Source: Ceratotherium simum simum (Eukaryota > Chordata > Mammalia > Perissodactyla > Rhinocerotidae). From it: a stretch of 64,000 bases of DNA. The DNA is taken from the NCBI RefSeq assembly GCF_000283155.1, contig NW_004454178.1, forward strand, positions 3,471,145 to 3,535,144, written 5' to 3'. The translations under genes were made by a program, and so were the position numbers. Shown here one piece after another: positions 22,666 to 34,477 of this stretch. Positions within the stretch are counted from its first letter, which is position 1. Each line of letters starts with the position of its first letter. The notes below the pieces were generated by a model. The model made no database searches. It was not told the origin of the DNA and saw nothing but the letters and a program-made list of their open reading frames with translations.

Positions 22666-24064
22666 ATTCAGCCTCTGCTGGTTGCCCCATATGAAACCTT
22701 ATGTAAAGCTGATATGCTGATGATAGAACATACACTTAAAACTTATCTGGGATGTGTTCTGTGGAGACCATAAGCTCTAGAACTGGTGCAAGACTGGAAT
22801 ACAAAGAGGTAGCAGACACAGAGGTTTTGATGAAAGTGAATGTCATTTTAATGGAGGACTTGATGATGATTTCTGCCTAACCGCAGGTCATGGTCTCACA
22901 CGGCAAATCTCCAGTGAAGTTCACGTGTTATTAGAAGGACTTTCTTGCATTTATGATAGTTCTATTTTTTTCAGTCATGTTTACAAGCAAAGAAACCTTC
23001 TAAAGTTATTTCTGCATATTCGGCTTCTCAATTAAATAAAAGCAATATTAAATTCTCACTTTTAACTTTTGCAGGGATTAATTACTACTTAGGTGAAGAA
23101 CTGTGTTCTAGGCAAGCGGACAACTTCAAAGGAAGATACATACAAAATAACTTCAAATAATTTAGGAGAAATAATGTGCTTCACCTATTCAAGAAAAATA
23201 TGACACTTCGTTGAATATGTACATAAGGCTAAGACTCCTAATGCTGGTGAAATTAGACCTTATTAATATAGGCATTCTATCAAGTGCACTTTACTGGGAA
23301 GGCACAGTAAGTAAAAAGCTTGGCATGTTGGAGGAACCAAAAGGAGACAAGTGTGGCGGGAATGCAGGAAAGAGCAGAAAGAGAAAAGAAAGATAAGACA
23401 GCATTACATCATACACAGCTTTCTCGGCCAAAATAGAGAGTTTGGATTTTCTTTAAAAAGAAACGAGAAATCTTTAAAGATAACTAGATACTATTCTCCA
23501 TGAGTCTTGAGATAAGAACTAAAGAGCTACTCTACCCTTATCTCAACCATTTAAAGATAGTCCTCATTATATAACACGTGTGTCTTGAAGCATGTATGTA
23601 AATAGTATGTCTGTGAATTGAACTGTGGTGTACCATTGTTGTGCCAATAGCAGGGAGACACCACAGAGAAGCAAGCAAGCCAGCCATATGTGCTGTTGGC
23701 ATCACTGAGACACCGTACAGTTATGGCATATGCCTTGAGTATCTTAAAATTATGTTGTTGCTAGTTGTACTGCCGTATTTGATTATATATTGAAGTTCAT
23801 TTGGAGGCTTTTAAAAAGAAACGACTTCACACTACTAATCTTATGATTATGGAGTTAGCAACTAATAACAATGTGCTATTTCCTCAAAGGAGTATACATT
23901 TGTAGCCAAGTTTCCTGAAGTCGCTTTTGAATTTACATAAGCATAACTGCTCTCGCAATTTTTAAGACTTTAAAAGTTTTGTATTTTTTGAGCAAAATTT
24001 AGTATGCTGATGTAAAGTCACTTTAAATGTCTATTCTAAAACCTGGCCTAATTTTGGATTAACT
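22666..24064. other. Unassigned DNA
   Basis: Nothing recognised. The 61-codon ORF at 23211-23396 has no support. Confidence 0.45.
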
Positions 24065-24280
24065 GTGTGTGTATACATGCATACACATACATATAAGTTA
24101 TATGTATTGTATCATATACACCATCTATATTATGTTTGTCATTATATTATATATGTTAGATCTATAAATTATGTTCATAAAACATGTTATATGTTATATA
24201 TGTAAGCTATATATATCTTATAAATTATAGATATGTAACCTATATATCACACATGCATACGTGTGTATATATACACTTAT
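24065..24280. repeat. TA/TG-rich low-complexity tract
   Basis: Degenerate alternation of TA, TG and CA (for example gtatacatgcatacacatac) over about 215 bp, with several small palindromes. Confidence 0.75.
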
Positions 24281-25424
24281 TTTTGAAAGCAAATTTTAAG
24301 CATTAATACATAAAACATCTTCAAAGGTGCAAATTGTTCATTATTTAACAATGAAAATCATTATATGCAAATTTTATACCATACAAATTAGGAACACTAA
24401 CATAGAAAACACAAGGAAAGAGGGATAATTTTTAATCCTAGCACAGAGAGGTTCTAGATAGAACCTTTCTGTCTCTGTCAAAAAGGACAAAAGAGAAACT
24501 CTAAAAGAAGGCACTGGCCTTGAATCAAATTCCAGTTCCTCCAATATCAGGTGTGTGACCGATGGGAAACTTAGCCCTTTGAGTCCCAATCTTTTCAACT
24601 CTAAAATGGCAACATACTTTACAAAACCGCAGCATCAAAAGAGACGATACTTGATTCCAGAAGAAACCCAATACCCATTTTCTTCCCGTCTCTTTTGGAA
24701 AACTACTTCAGCAGCATGCCATGAAAGAAAGTATTCACGGCAAGGTTTCCGGAAGATGAAGTACCCACAGACAATCGCTGCAGAGCCAGGAAGAATTTAA
24801 GGAAAGCTAGAAAAATAACGTTCTCATCAAAATATTTCCAGATTGAGATATGGTTAAAAGAGCAAAGCACTGGGACATTGTACTTAAGATATTTACTTAT
24901 TAGGTTTGTAAATCTTCTCTAGGCAACAGGCCTGGGGATGGTAGGCATCAATGAGCCTTGTGAACTTCAATGAGCCAAAATGCAAACTTAAGTGAATAAG
25001 ATAATAGTCCACTTCACACACCTCAGTAAACAGTCTGGAGATTTACTCTTAAGCCCAGGCACAGTTCTTCGAATATTCAGAGTTCATTTTAAACCGTGCT
25101 GACACTGACTCCTGCAGGGTTTCAATTCATAAGCATGTTAGTAAACAAGATGCATGTCACCTGGAAATGGTTGTACGTTGCCTGGGCTAAGTTTAAAAAC
25201 AAAAACCAAAAACAAGTAAACAAACTGAAAAACCCACCAAGCCTTCTGACTGAATGTGTTAAGGTCTGCAGAAATAAATCTACAACTGAATTTTCTTAGG
25301 AAAAGGAATACTTCTTATCCAGCTGGTGGGATAATATGAATCAGGCTGTAAAGTAAGGGGGAATGTGGTATAACAATCAGTGATAACTTCCATAATTTAG
25401 ATAGCATGTTAGAATGAAATTATT
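24281..25424. other. Unassigned DNA
   Basis: No repeats or genes recognised. Two overlapping ORFs of 74 and 81 codons (24374-24598 minus, 24555-24800 plus) resemble no family I know. Confidence 0.4.
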
Positions 25425-25545
25425 CTAAAATCTTTAATCTCATTTGATTCTTACCAACATCCTGAGATAAATTTTATTATTTTAACGGTTAAAAAATGGA
25501 AATTCCAAAAGGTTTATCACACTTCGGGGATCACACAAGGCAAAT
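25425..25545 (+). mobile_element. MIR SINE fragment
   Basis: ctttaatctcatttgattctt, accaacatcctgagataaat and the diverged 'gttaaaaaatggaaattcc' follow MIR order. Confidence 0.6.
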
Positions 25546-25584
25546 AAGCCTTAGAAGAAGTTCAGCAATATGCTTGAAGCTAGA

Positions 25585-25738
25585 GAGAAGTAAGACATTT
25601 AACTCAACCTCCTCGTTGAGATTTTTTGAGAACTTAAAGACTTGATTAAGATCAGATAGCTAGGATCAGACAGGTACCAGAATGAATATCTTCTATTTCC
25701 TAGCCTAGTATTCTTGCCACCACATCATTCTGCCTCAG
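25585..25738 (+). mobile_element. MIR SINE, 3' part
   Basis: Diverged MIR blocks: gacatttaactcaacctcctc, cttgattaagatcagatagc, then tcttctatttcctagcctag, with the end cacatcattctgcctc, which is the MIR terminus. Confidence 0.7.
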
Positions 25739-26454
25739 AAGAGATAAGTAGGACAGGGTGAATAGCCGGGGACCAATCATTTCACTGCTCTCTGTGAGCT
25801 TAAAACAGAAAGACAGGTACCCACGGAGTGACTACTTAACCCACTCTACTCTCAGAGCAAAGGTGGTACCATCTGCTGAGCTTCTATCCCCGTCTTCCTG
25901 TGAAATTAACCGGAACAGATGACTGACATGATATTCTCAGTGCTCATAATTTTTACAGGGAGAAAATTAAAAAGATAATTAAGTAAAGAACATTGAGGAT
26001 TCATAAGGACCGTTGATTACATTTTAGAGGTGAATCCACGTCTATCAGAGGTAATCCTCACTGAATTTCCCTTGTTGGGGTGTTTCTTTTTATCTTAAGA
26101 AAGATTCTTCTCAGTGTGTTTTCCTAATGCTAGATTTTTTTTGACATTAAACTTTTTAAAACCTCGTGAGTGCTAAAGACACATCCTAAATTTATCTACT
26201 TGTATCTAGTAAAGCAAGTTCTTAATGAAAATTGGGCTTTCATGCCCAATAGTCAATTCTCCACAGAAAATTATCTATAGTTAAGACACTAAACGTTTCC
26301 TCTCCTCTTTGTCTAAAGATACTATCTTAATTTAGACCCTCATCTCCTCTTCTTGGACCCCTGCAAAAGCCTTTAGTCTCTTTCTATTTCTGCTATTGAT
26401 TTCAAAAGCACAGAATCTAATTCTGTCATCATGGTCCTTAAATACTTTAGCTGC
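25739..26454. other. Unassigned DNA
   Basis: Nothing recognised. There is a small perfect hairpin, attgggc/gcccaat, near 26230-26251. Confidence 0.45.
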
Positions 26455-26597
26455 TTCTGGAGTAGTATTAATGTTCTATTTCTTGAGCAGGGTGCTGGTC
26501 ATACAAACGTGTTCAGTTCGTGAGAATGTATCAATCTGCACACTAATGATTTCTGCATTTTTCTGTATGTACTATACTTCAATTAAAAAAAAAAACT
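26455..26597 (+). mobile_element. Old truncated L1 3' end
   Basis: atgttctatttcttgagcag, ggtgctggtcatac, gtgttcagttcgtgag, then tttctgtatgtactatactt and a poly(A) tail match the 3' terminus of old L1M-type elements. The 67-codon ORF (26396-26599) covers it by chance. Confidence 0.8.
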
Positions 26598-27089
26598 AAA
26601 CCAAAAATAAAAAACTCAGTGTCCTAAATCTCAGTTGTGACTTCTGGATTGTCACTTGAAATCTTCTGTAAAATACTTATTTCACTCAAATAAGGGGACA
26701 AGAGTAGAATGGAACTGAAACTTTAGTGTGTCCTAAAATTGAAAGCTAGATTTGCTTGTGGGTAGTAGAGTTACAGCCTCTCCTTGCATGATCCCCGTTT
26801 CTAGTATTTTCTCTCATCTTTGTGTGAGTGATCTGTTCATATGTGTAATAGAGTCCATAAAAGATACACTATTCATTGCAAGGTAAATATGTGATTGTCA
26901 GAGCGCATTGATATTTTGAAGTTACTGAGTGTTTTAATGAGAGGAATTTATTTTTTGTTGCTATTTTGATTTTTTTTTTCAGCTTCTTACCTGTTTTTTT
27001 CTGGGAAAATCATAAAAAAAGCACAGAGGTTTTCAAAATAGTATAGCACATAATAATAAAAATTATTTGAATAAAAAAAAATCCCTTAA
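26598..27089. other. Unassigned AT-rich DNA
   Basis: Nothing recognised. Confidence 0.45.
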
Positions 27090-27335
27090 TGTCTCCACCT
27101 AGAGGACAAAAGAAAACTGTGTTGGCATTGCTTCAAAGGCCCTTCAAGATTAGGACTACCTTACCTCTCCCATCTTCATCTCTTTCTCCCTCCCATTCAC
27201 ACATTCCACACACCTCATGCACTTTGGTCACACTAAACCATTTGCTGTTTCTAAATTTCACTTTAACTCCTGCCAATCTCCATATCTTTCACATGCTGCC
27301 CCTGCTGCCGGGAATGGTGTGGTCGCCAATGCCTT
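27090..27335 (+). mobile_element. L2 fragment, left part
   Basis: caaaggcccttcaagattagg, tttggtcacactaaacc and atgctgcccctgctgccggg match the L2 'aaggccctgcatgatctgg' to 'atgctgttccctctgcctgg' region in order. The text then breaks and resumes at 27650. Confidence 0.7.
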
Positions 27336-27610
27336 CTCCCAGGGCTCTTTACAGCCACAACTCCCAAAACATGACTAAGTAGGAACAAGTAACCATAGTG
27401 TCTCCTCTCTCTGGCCACAGTAACTATCCCAGAGATGGACATCTCTCCAAAGTACAACCATCTGAAGTCCTTCTCAAATATTTCTCTTCTAGAGTCAATA
27501 GGGAAGCTATAAGGTTGTGATTTCATTAATGGAAAAGCCAAAGAGAATGAAGATGAGCCAGCAAGCAGCAGAGACACGAGACAGTGTTTTGGTGCATCAG
27601 GATTCTGATT
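27336..27610. repeat. Insertion of unidentified old repeat between two L2 parts
   Basis: About 275 bp separate L2 text that would otherwise be roughly continuous. The words tctctggccacagtaac and ttcattaatggaaaagcc suggest an old LTR or DNA relic related to 8140-8620. I cannot name it. No terminal duplications were found. Confidence 0.4.
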
Positions 27611-27649
27611 CCAGTCACTGAAGTTCCAGAATATTCCCTATTTTCTATA

Positions 27650-27935
27650 GTTCTTTATTCAATTCTATCAGCTCCAATACCACCTACTCTGTGAAGCCCT
27701 CTCTAAGAGTCTCCATCTTCACTTCCTTGCAAAGGTAAAGTTTGTCCCTTCCTGCTCTTTACCGCCATGCCTCTACGATAAATAACAACAACCTAAAGTT
27801 ATTTGTTTTACTTGTCTGCATTCCCAACTAGAACTATAAACTCTTAGAAGGCATGAATTTATATCAAGCCTAATGCCCCCTTTGTGCTTAGCACACAAGA
27901 AAAGATTGAACATCTATTGAATGAATTATAAAAAT
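27650..27935 (+). mobile_element. L2 fragment, right part to 3' end
   Basis: cacctactctgtgaagccct, ctagaactataaactcttag, ctttgtgcttagcacac and ctattgaatgaattataaaa give the L2 3' UTR in order. Confidence 0.75.
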
Positions 27936-29911
27936 GAACTACCCAGAAAAAGAATATAGAAACTGGATGGGAGTAGCAATGAGTAAAGACAGCAAGGGGA
28001 TTTCAAGTACATACTCCAATATGAGTATGTCAGGAATATCATGTGCTATTAAAAAATTAATTGTTATAAAAACTTAAAATAGGTTTTAATGAAAAAGTAC
28101 ATAAGGTGCAATAACAGGCCAGTAATCACACTACTACTCAAGCAAGATTGGCCCTGAAAATTGCACAGCTTGGCAATCTAGAAACTTTATGAGGATGGTA
28201 TGAAAACAGAAGATAATAGAAAAAAAAAATGCAAAAAAATAAGGGAGGAACAAAAAGGGGATGAAAATAAGACCTTAAGAACATTAAACTAACTAGGGGT
28301 GTATAACTTGGAAAAATGAGGTGAGAATGATTGATAACAATAAACAGAAAATGCATAAAGCTAAAACATCTACAGTAAAAATGGTGATAAATTTGATGTA
28401 AAATTTTTATTAGAATTAAAGTACAATCTTATGATTGCCATGAATATTATACATGTTACCCAAGGTATAATATAATAAGTATTTCTCAAACAAGGTCTAT
28501 GAGTTTTCAGTAGGAATTATTTTGTAGTTTTTGTTTTCAAGATAATCTGAATGATCAATAAGAACATCATAATGACAGGTTTGAATCAAGTTTTGTCCCA
28601 CACTTCAGGGACTGAATTTGTAGCCCGCATTGCCACCATGGAGTACTGGACTTACTGTATGGGTTAATGAGAAAAGGAAACTGGGGGATTTAAGACATGG
28701 ATGAATTAGCACCATGTCACAGTACAATGATGGTGAAGGTGAGCATCGTGAAATACGTGTACCATTTTGGACTGAGAAAGTGGTGGGAGAACTGCGTCAC
28801 CTGAGGGCACACAGAAGCATAAACACAGTGAACTGCAAAAACTCTGTGCCTGTGAGAGTTAGGGCCACGGTCACATTGTGAGCAAGGGTTTGGTTTATGA
28901 AAAATAACACTATTGCTTTACAGTAATGATGTTCATTTAACATTTTATTGGTTTTATTATTTTGTTTGTATTAATTCATTTTATTTTTTAGTTTTACAGT
29001 TGGAAATAAGCTATAATATGATGAGTTTACAATTTAGCTTTTTAGGTGATACTATATTAAAAATAATTTTTTAAAACACCAGAATTTAAAACAAAAATAG
29101 AGAAACGGAATAACCCCCCACTTTGGTTTTCCACATTTTTTTTCCTTTTAACGTTTTCACTACTATTCATATTTACAAATAATTACTCCTAAGCATTTTT
29201 TTTAAACAGAACGGGGCTGGAGGTAATTACTAAATTAGATGATCTCTTGATATATCTTATAATTCTCTGGTTCTACAATGATAAAGACAGTAGTGTGCCA
29301 GAAATATTTGGTTTGCTTTGATTGGGAAGAGGGAAGCAAGAGATTATAACAGCATTAAACATTCTGTTTAAGGTTATAATTCAGTAATATAAAGCATGTC
29401 CTAATTATACATTGTCTTATTTCCATATACCAACTATCCCCTTCCATTCCTATTTTCCTTAAGGTTATAATAACTGTAAACTAACTATCTTTCATGTTTT
29501 AATAAGTGAAAAATAACTTTTATAATAAGTGAAAAATAACTTTAATGGAAAAACACTTTACAATTCTTACCAGAATGTATAATTGACTTTGGCAAACTTT
29601 TCTTCTACAGGAAGGAAACTTAAAATGGGGAGGTGAGACAAATGAAAACTAATGTTTTAAATGAGGTCTATAAAGACCTAAAACACTTTAGAGAAAAAGA
29701 AACTAATATTTACTACATTCCCATCAGGTTAGGCATTCATTTATTTATTTTTTTATTCAACAAAGGTATGGTGAGAATCTATATGTGGGAGCAATATTCT
29801 AAGAGCTGGGAATGCAACTCTGAATATAGTCCATACTACATGCCATCAAACAGCTTAGAGTTTGGAGGAGGAACCAGAGAAACAGCAAATGTCAATTACT
29901 GTGACAGCATA
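27936..29911. other. Unassigned DNA
   Basis: No element recognised, apart from a 23-bp-period duplication at 29501-29543. The part at 28600-28890 has a more mixed composition (for example gccaccatggagtactgg near 28631), but no long ORF or splice context supports a gene. Confidence 0.4.
29501..29543. repeat. Two-copy tandem repeat, 23-bp period
   Basis: aataagtgaaaaataacttt at 29501-29520 recurs exactly at 29524-29543. Confidence 0.9.
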
Positions 29912-29927
29912 AAAGAGGGGCATCAAG

Positions 29928-30127
29928 GGGAAGGCCTGGTGGTGTAGTAGTTAGGTCCGAGCACTCTGCTTTGGCAGCCTGGGGTTTGTGGGTTTGGATC
30001 CCAAGCATGGACCTACACACCGCTCATCAAGCCAAGCTGTGGCGCCATCCCACATACAAAATGTAGAGGAAGATTGGCACGGATGTTAGCTCAGGGACAG
30101 TCTTACTCACCAAAAAAAAAAAAAAAA
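29928..30127 (+). mobile_element. ERE-type SINE
   Basis: A diverged head (gaaggcctggtggtgtag), a B-box-like gggtttggatcc, then gatgttagctcaggg and cttactcacc before a poly(A) tail. The flanking duplication aggggcatcaag is at 29916-29927 and 30133-30144. Only one copy of the 'gatgttagctcaggg' module is present. Confidence 0.92.
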
Positions 30128-30159
30128 GAAACAGGGGCATCAAGAAAGTGCAGTCTAAA

Positions 30160-30295
30160 ATATCAAGCACCAAGCTTAGCATATATGATCTCCACCCTCA
30201 TAGATACCATGTGATGTGGTTTCTGTTATTCCAGTTTTACTGATGAGAAAACTAAGTATGATTCAGATAAATAATTTGTCTCAAATAGTGACATC
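30160..30295 (+). mobile_element. MIR SINE fragment
   Basis: caccaagcttagcatatatg, then gttattccagttttactgatg and gagaaaactaagtatg, resemble the MIR core. Confidence 0.6.
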
Positions 30296-30299
30296 ACTC

Positions 30300-30604
30300 C
30301 ACTTACTTTCTAGCTTTCTTGGGTTTTCTGTACTTGGTGTCTCCAAGGGATGACTTCTTCCTTTTTCAAATTGCTCGATAACGTGTGCTCTCTTCTTACC
30401 CTCTCAGCCAAGCTCATCAGAAACATAACCTGCATTCATTTTGTCAAGTTGCTTACCTCCAAAACAATGCTCTGAAATGCAGCTTCTAACCCTGCCATTT
30501 CCCCTGCACTGCTCTCAGCTCACTGAAAACCTCTGAGCCGCCAAACCCTGTGGTTAGTTTCTAATTTTAATTCTCCTTTACTTCTGGGTTTTTATTGACA
30601 CTTT
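30300..30604 (+). mobile_element. L2/CR1-like LINE RT relic, left part
   Basis: Pyrimidine-rich text of the L2 reverse-transcriptase region. It leads to ttttattgacactttg, the DNA counterpart of the 'FDTVDHSLL' motif, where the L1 interrupts it. Confidence 0.55.
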
Positions 30605-31329
30605 GTTTTCTTTTTTTAATTTTATTGAGGTAACATTGGTTTATAACATTGTATAAATTTCAGGTGTACATCACTATATTTTGATTTCTGTATAGACTGC
30701 ATCATGTTCATCACCAAAAGTCTAGTCTCCATCCATCACCCTATGTGCCCCTTTAGCCCTTTCGCCCACCCCAAAATCCCTTCTCCTCTGATAACCACCA
30801 ATCTGTTCTCTTTACTTATGTGTTTGTTTATCTTCCACATATGAGTGAAGTGATAAGGTATTTGTCTTTCTCTGACTTATTTTGCTTAGCGTAATACTCT
30901 CCAAGTCCATCCATGTTGTCGCAAATGGCAAGATTTTGTCTTTCTTATGGCTGAGTAATATTCCATTGTGGACATGTGTGTGTCCATATCTTCTTTATCC
31001 ATTCATCCCTTGATGGGCACTCAGGTTGTTTCCAAGACTTGGTTGTGAATAATGCTGCAATGAACATAGGGGTGCATATATCTTTTTGAATTAGTGTCTT
31101 TATGTTCTTAGGATAAATACCCAGAAGCAAAATAGCTGGATCATAAGTATTTCTATTTTTAATTCTTTGACGAGTCTCCGTACTATTTTCCATGGCGGCT
31201 GCAGGAATCTACAGTCCCACCAGCAGTGCATGAGGGTTCCTTTTTCTCCATATCCTCTCCAACACTTGTTACTCCTTGCCTTTTTAATAATAGCCATTCT
31301 GACAGGTGTGAGGTGATATCTCATTGTCA
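30605..31329 (-). mobile_element. Truncated L1 3' end, minus strand, nested in L2-like DNA
   Basis: T-rich start (tttttttaattttattgagg), the complement of the same 3' UTR as the L1 at 11530 (tttcaggtgtacatcactat), then the ORF2 C-terminus (ccatccatgttgtcgcaaatgg near 30910, agtcccaccagcagtgcatg near 31213). The host sequence resumes as ttatttgacactgtgaatc from 31330, and ttattgacacttt precedes the L1, giving an imperfect duplication. Minus-strand ORFs of 82 and 111 codons (30945-31193, 31100-31435) are ORF2 remnants, and the second runs on into flanking DNA. Confidence 0.9.
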
Positions 31330-31790
31330 TTATTTGACACTGTGAATCACTCCCTTGGTCATGAAACTCTGCCCTCTCTTGGCTTCTAGATACCATTCCA
31401 TCTTGCTTTTCCTTCTCCTTGTTCTCGTTTTTCACTCAGTTTCCTCACTGGGATCTCTTCTTTCACCAGTATGTTAAAAGCCATCCAAGGAAAACACCTG
31501 AGAATCCTCTTGAACTGCTTTTACTTCTTCACTCCTTACTTCTGAAATAATCCCTAAAGGTTGTGAATTCCTAAATCTCCTCTTAATCCTCATTGCCATT
31601 TATGAGTTCAGGTCCTCATTCCCACCTGAACAATTATGATAGTCTTCTAATTATATTCATTCCTCCAGCCTTGACCCCTAAAGTCCATCATCCATACTGT
31701 GGTCCAAGTGATTTTTCTAAATCATAAATCTGACCTGGTCACTCCTTCACTCATGCTCGGGAAACATTTATGGTCTAACAGAAATGATTT
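31330..31790 (+). mobile_element. L2/CR1-like LINE RT relic, right part
   Basis: gacactgtgaatcactccc, then gaaactctgccctctcttgg, ttcactcagtttcctcac and aatctgacctggtcactcc follow L2 ORF order downstream of the RT core. It continues the segment at 30300-30604. Confidence 0.65.
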
Positions 31791-31799
31791 ATAGACAGT

Positions 31800-32130
31800 A
31801 TGTTTCAAATCACCCTAGCAAATTGCTCAATCAGGATCTGGGTTTCAAAGGATAGATGCTGACTTTGGTTAACTTGAGCAGATAAGAATTTGTTGATATT
31901 TTACCAGATAACTCACGGAATCAACAGTAAGTTTGCAGAACAATGCTGCAACAAAAACCACAGAAGATAAGGCCCAGACAAATTCCTACCACAGAAATAC
32001 TCTGCTTATAACCCCACTGTCATAATGGCCACTGGATATTGACTAACTTGTGAACAGGCATTCATTACCTCATGTTTGAACACTTGAATTCATCATAAAT
32101 ACCTTGAAAAATATCTACTGAACCTTCCCA
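31800..32130. repeat. Unidentified old interspersed repeat
   Basis: The words ctttggttaacttgagcag, gataactcacggaatcaac and gccactggatattgactaac resemble a repeat I have seen in mammals but cannot name. No ends were defined. Confidence 0.35.
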
Positions 32131-33120
32131 CTTGTGTCCCTCTCCCAAATTCTAAGTCTTGAGCAGAAGTATCTAACTAGTCACAGATAAGTCAGGGACA
32201 GAGAGAGGGAATAACTCCCTACTTCGGCTTTCATAATGGATGGCCAGATCTTCCCACCTATCTTTCTTAAGATGCTCCTTAAAGAAGAACTGAACTTATA
32301 TGCTAGGCAATTGATAAATATCAATTCACACTCCTGTATGGCTCATCCAAATTAAGTTCTCTAAAGCTGAAGAAAAGAAATAGAATAGAAAAGAAAAGGA
32401 ACATTCATTGGGTGTAATGGACAGAATAAGATAGAATTGGCACCAATGATCTTTCCTCCTTATATCCCACAAGTGGATCCGACACTCATGATTAAAGGTG
32501 TTGTCCTCAGGGTAGATGCGACCGGTGACGGATATCATATTAACAATCCAACAGGACTTGTCATTCCCTGGGAGCTCATTTTCAGTTGTTTTCTTGTCCT
32601 CATAGGTGACAAGGTTGAGGTCATGTTAAGGCTCGATACAAGACTAAATAAGCAGGACTCTCACCAAACAACCCCACTGACCAAGACTCAGACTCCTTAT
32701 ACTGTGCCCCTATAGCCCTCTCCCCCAAACTTTGAGCCATAATGTGAGATTAACAGTCTATTGAATACTTTTCCTCAAGTCTATTAAATCAGAAATGAGG
32801 TAGACGATGTTTATCTTTCTTTGGCACATCAACTTTATCCCTAAGGGAAGATTTACCAATATCAGAAATCAAAATATTTATCTTGCCAGGTCACAATAGC
32901 CAATAAAAAGTAACTCTAATTTATTATACATTTAAACAAAAACATAATTATTATCTAAACCTCAAACATCAGAATAACTAGGACTTCTCTTTTTTAGAAT
33001 GGAGAAAAAAGCATATTATTTCATAGAAAATAACTGCATAGTTCTTATCTGTGGTACACATTTTTTTAATTTTATCTTTCCAAAGTTAGCTAATCATAAA
33101 CAGAACTTTAAGAAAATTCT
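32131..33120. other. Unassigned DNA
   Basis: The 92-codon ORF at 32437-32715 lies in a patch with CpGs (gcgaccggtgacgg near 32518). It resembles no known protein and no splice pattern is evident. Confidence 0.4.
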
Positions 33121-33364
33121 TTTTTTTCGTGTGTGAGGAAGGTTAGCCCTGAGCTAACATCTGTTGCCAATCCTCCTCTTTTTGCTGAGGAAGACTGGCC
33201 CTGGGCAAACATCTGTGCCCACCTTCCTCTACTTTATAGCAGATTCTTCCAGAGCATGGCTTGATAAGCAATGCGTCTGTCTGCCCCAAGGATCCGAACC
33301 CGCAAACCCCGGGCCACCAAAGTGGAGTGCGGGAACTTAACCGCTACGCCGCTGGGCTGGCCCC
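33121..33364 (-). mobile_element. ERE-type SINE, duplicated-module form
   Basis: Minus orientation. Two versions of the tail module are present: gttagccctgagctaacatc near 33143, and ctggccctgggcaaacatctg near 33196. The head complement cgctgggctggccc ends near 33364. The imperfect flanking duplication is agaaaatt against ggaaaatt. ORFs at 33234-33422 and 33261-33563 are SINE readings. Confidence 0.92.
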
Positions 33365-33374
33365 AGGAAAATTT

Positions 33375-33870
33375 TTCTGCAATGTACAGCTTCCTCTGCA
33401 ACTTAACACCAAGTCTCCCCATTGCTTAAAGAGTCATGCTCCTTTGTATGGTCACAAAGGCCTTCCGGCCTACCATCTAGATTCTTCTTTTACCACTTCC
33501 CCCATTTTTCTTCCAATATACTTGCAAGAACATTATGCTCTAAGAACACAGACCTACTCATAGTTCCCCAAACCCATTATACTGTTCCTAGTCCCATCTC
33601 CTACCACTACTTGGAATGATTTGGCTAATTAAATCTTCTAACTCTTAAATATTTTGGAAAAATATTTAAGAAGGCTCCTCCTACCTGCCCCCCAGCCGAA
33701 AGACATAACTCATCATTTTATTCATTCTGTCTCTATTTCACATGCATATTTCTGTCAGTCTATTTACTATATTTTGTTGTGTTAGTTGAAGTCTATCCTT
33801 CACTCACTGTTACATCCTCAGCTCCTAGCTCAATGTCTGGCACATAGTGAATGATCAGATATGTAACAAA
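33375..33870 (+). mobile_element. L2 LINE, 3' part
   Basis: caccaagtctccccattgctt, gtatggtcacaaaggccttcc, then cactgttacatcctcagctcc and caatgtctggcacatagtg follow L2 ORF to 3' UTR order. The 65- and 100-codon ORFs here are not genes. Confidence 0.7.
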
Positions 33871-34289
33871 CACATCAAATAACTGTTAACAGCATCTCTA
33901 CTATTTCTCCTTCCCTCTGCTTTTCATCCCTCTTATTAGTTTCAATTTGACGTTCTCATGGCCCCACTGTCTAGTTCTTTCTGCTTCCTATTCTACCCAG
34001 AAAATTACATCTGAAATTTCACATCTCTCTTATTTGTAAAAATATTACGTTTTGACTAGACAGAGTGCTCTCTATTTACTGACAGTTTTGGAAGGTAGTT
34101 TCAATGAAATTCAAAATGAATTTTTTAAAAAACAATTTACACTATTATACAATCTGTATAACATACAAAAGATGCTTTTTATAAGCACATTTGATTTGCA
34201 TGTTTGATAGTGCTGTAAAATAAAAAAGTATCCCAAAAGTCCTGAAAATATAGTGAAGTTCAACAGTATTCAGGATTTCCATGTAAACC
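33871..34289. other. Unassigned DNA
   Basis: Nothing recognised. Confidence 0.45.
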
Positions 34290-34477
34290 TTTTTTTTTTT
34301 TCCCCTGAGGAAGATTCACCCTGAGCTAACATCTGTGCCAATGCTCCTCTATTTTGTCTGTGGGTTGCCGCCACAGCATGGCCGCCAACGAATGGTCTAG
34401 GTCCACATCTGGGAACAGAACCTGGGCCACCAAAGCAGAGCACGTCGAACTTAACCACTAGACAATGAGGCTGTCCA
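34290..34477 (-). mobile_element. ERE-type SINE
   Basis: Minus orientation. Poly(T), then gaggaagattcaccctgagc, taacatctgtgccaatgctc, cgccacagcatggccgcc and cttaaccactagacaatgagg. The head is diverged (gaggctgtcc). A single tail module is present. Flanks share aaacttt-like text only. Confidence 0.88.

Noticed and set aside
32437..32715. 92-codon ORF in a CpG-bearing patch
   Set aside because: No recognisable domain, no start context and no downstream exon signal.
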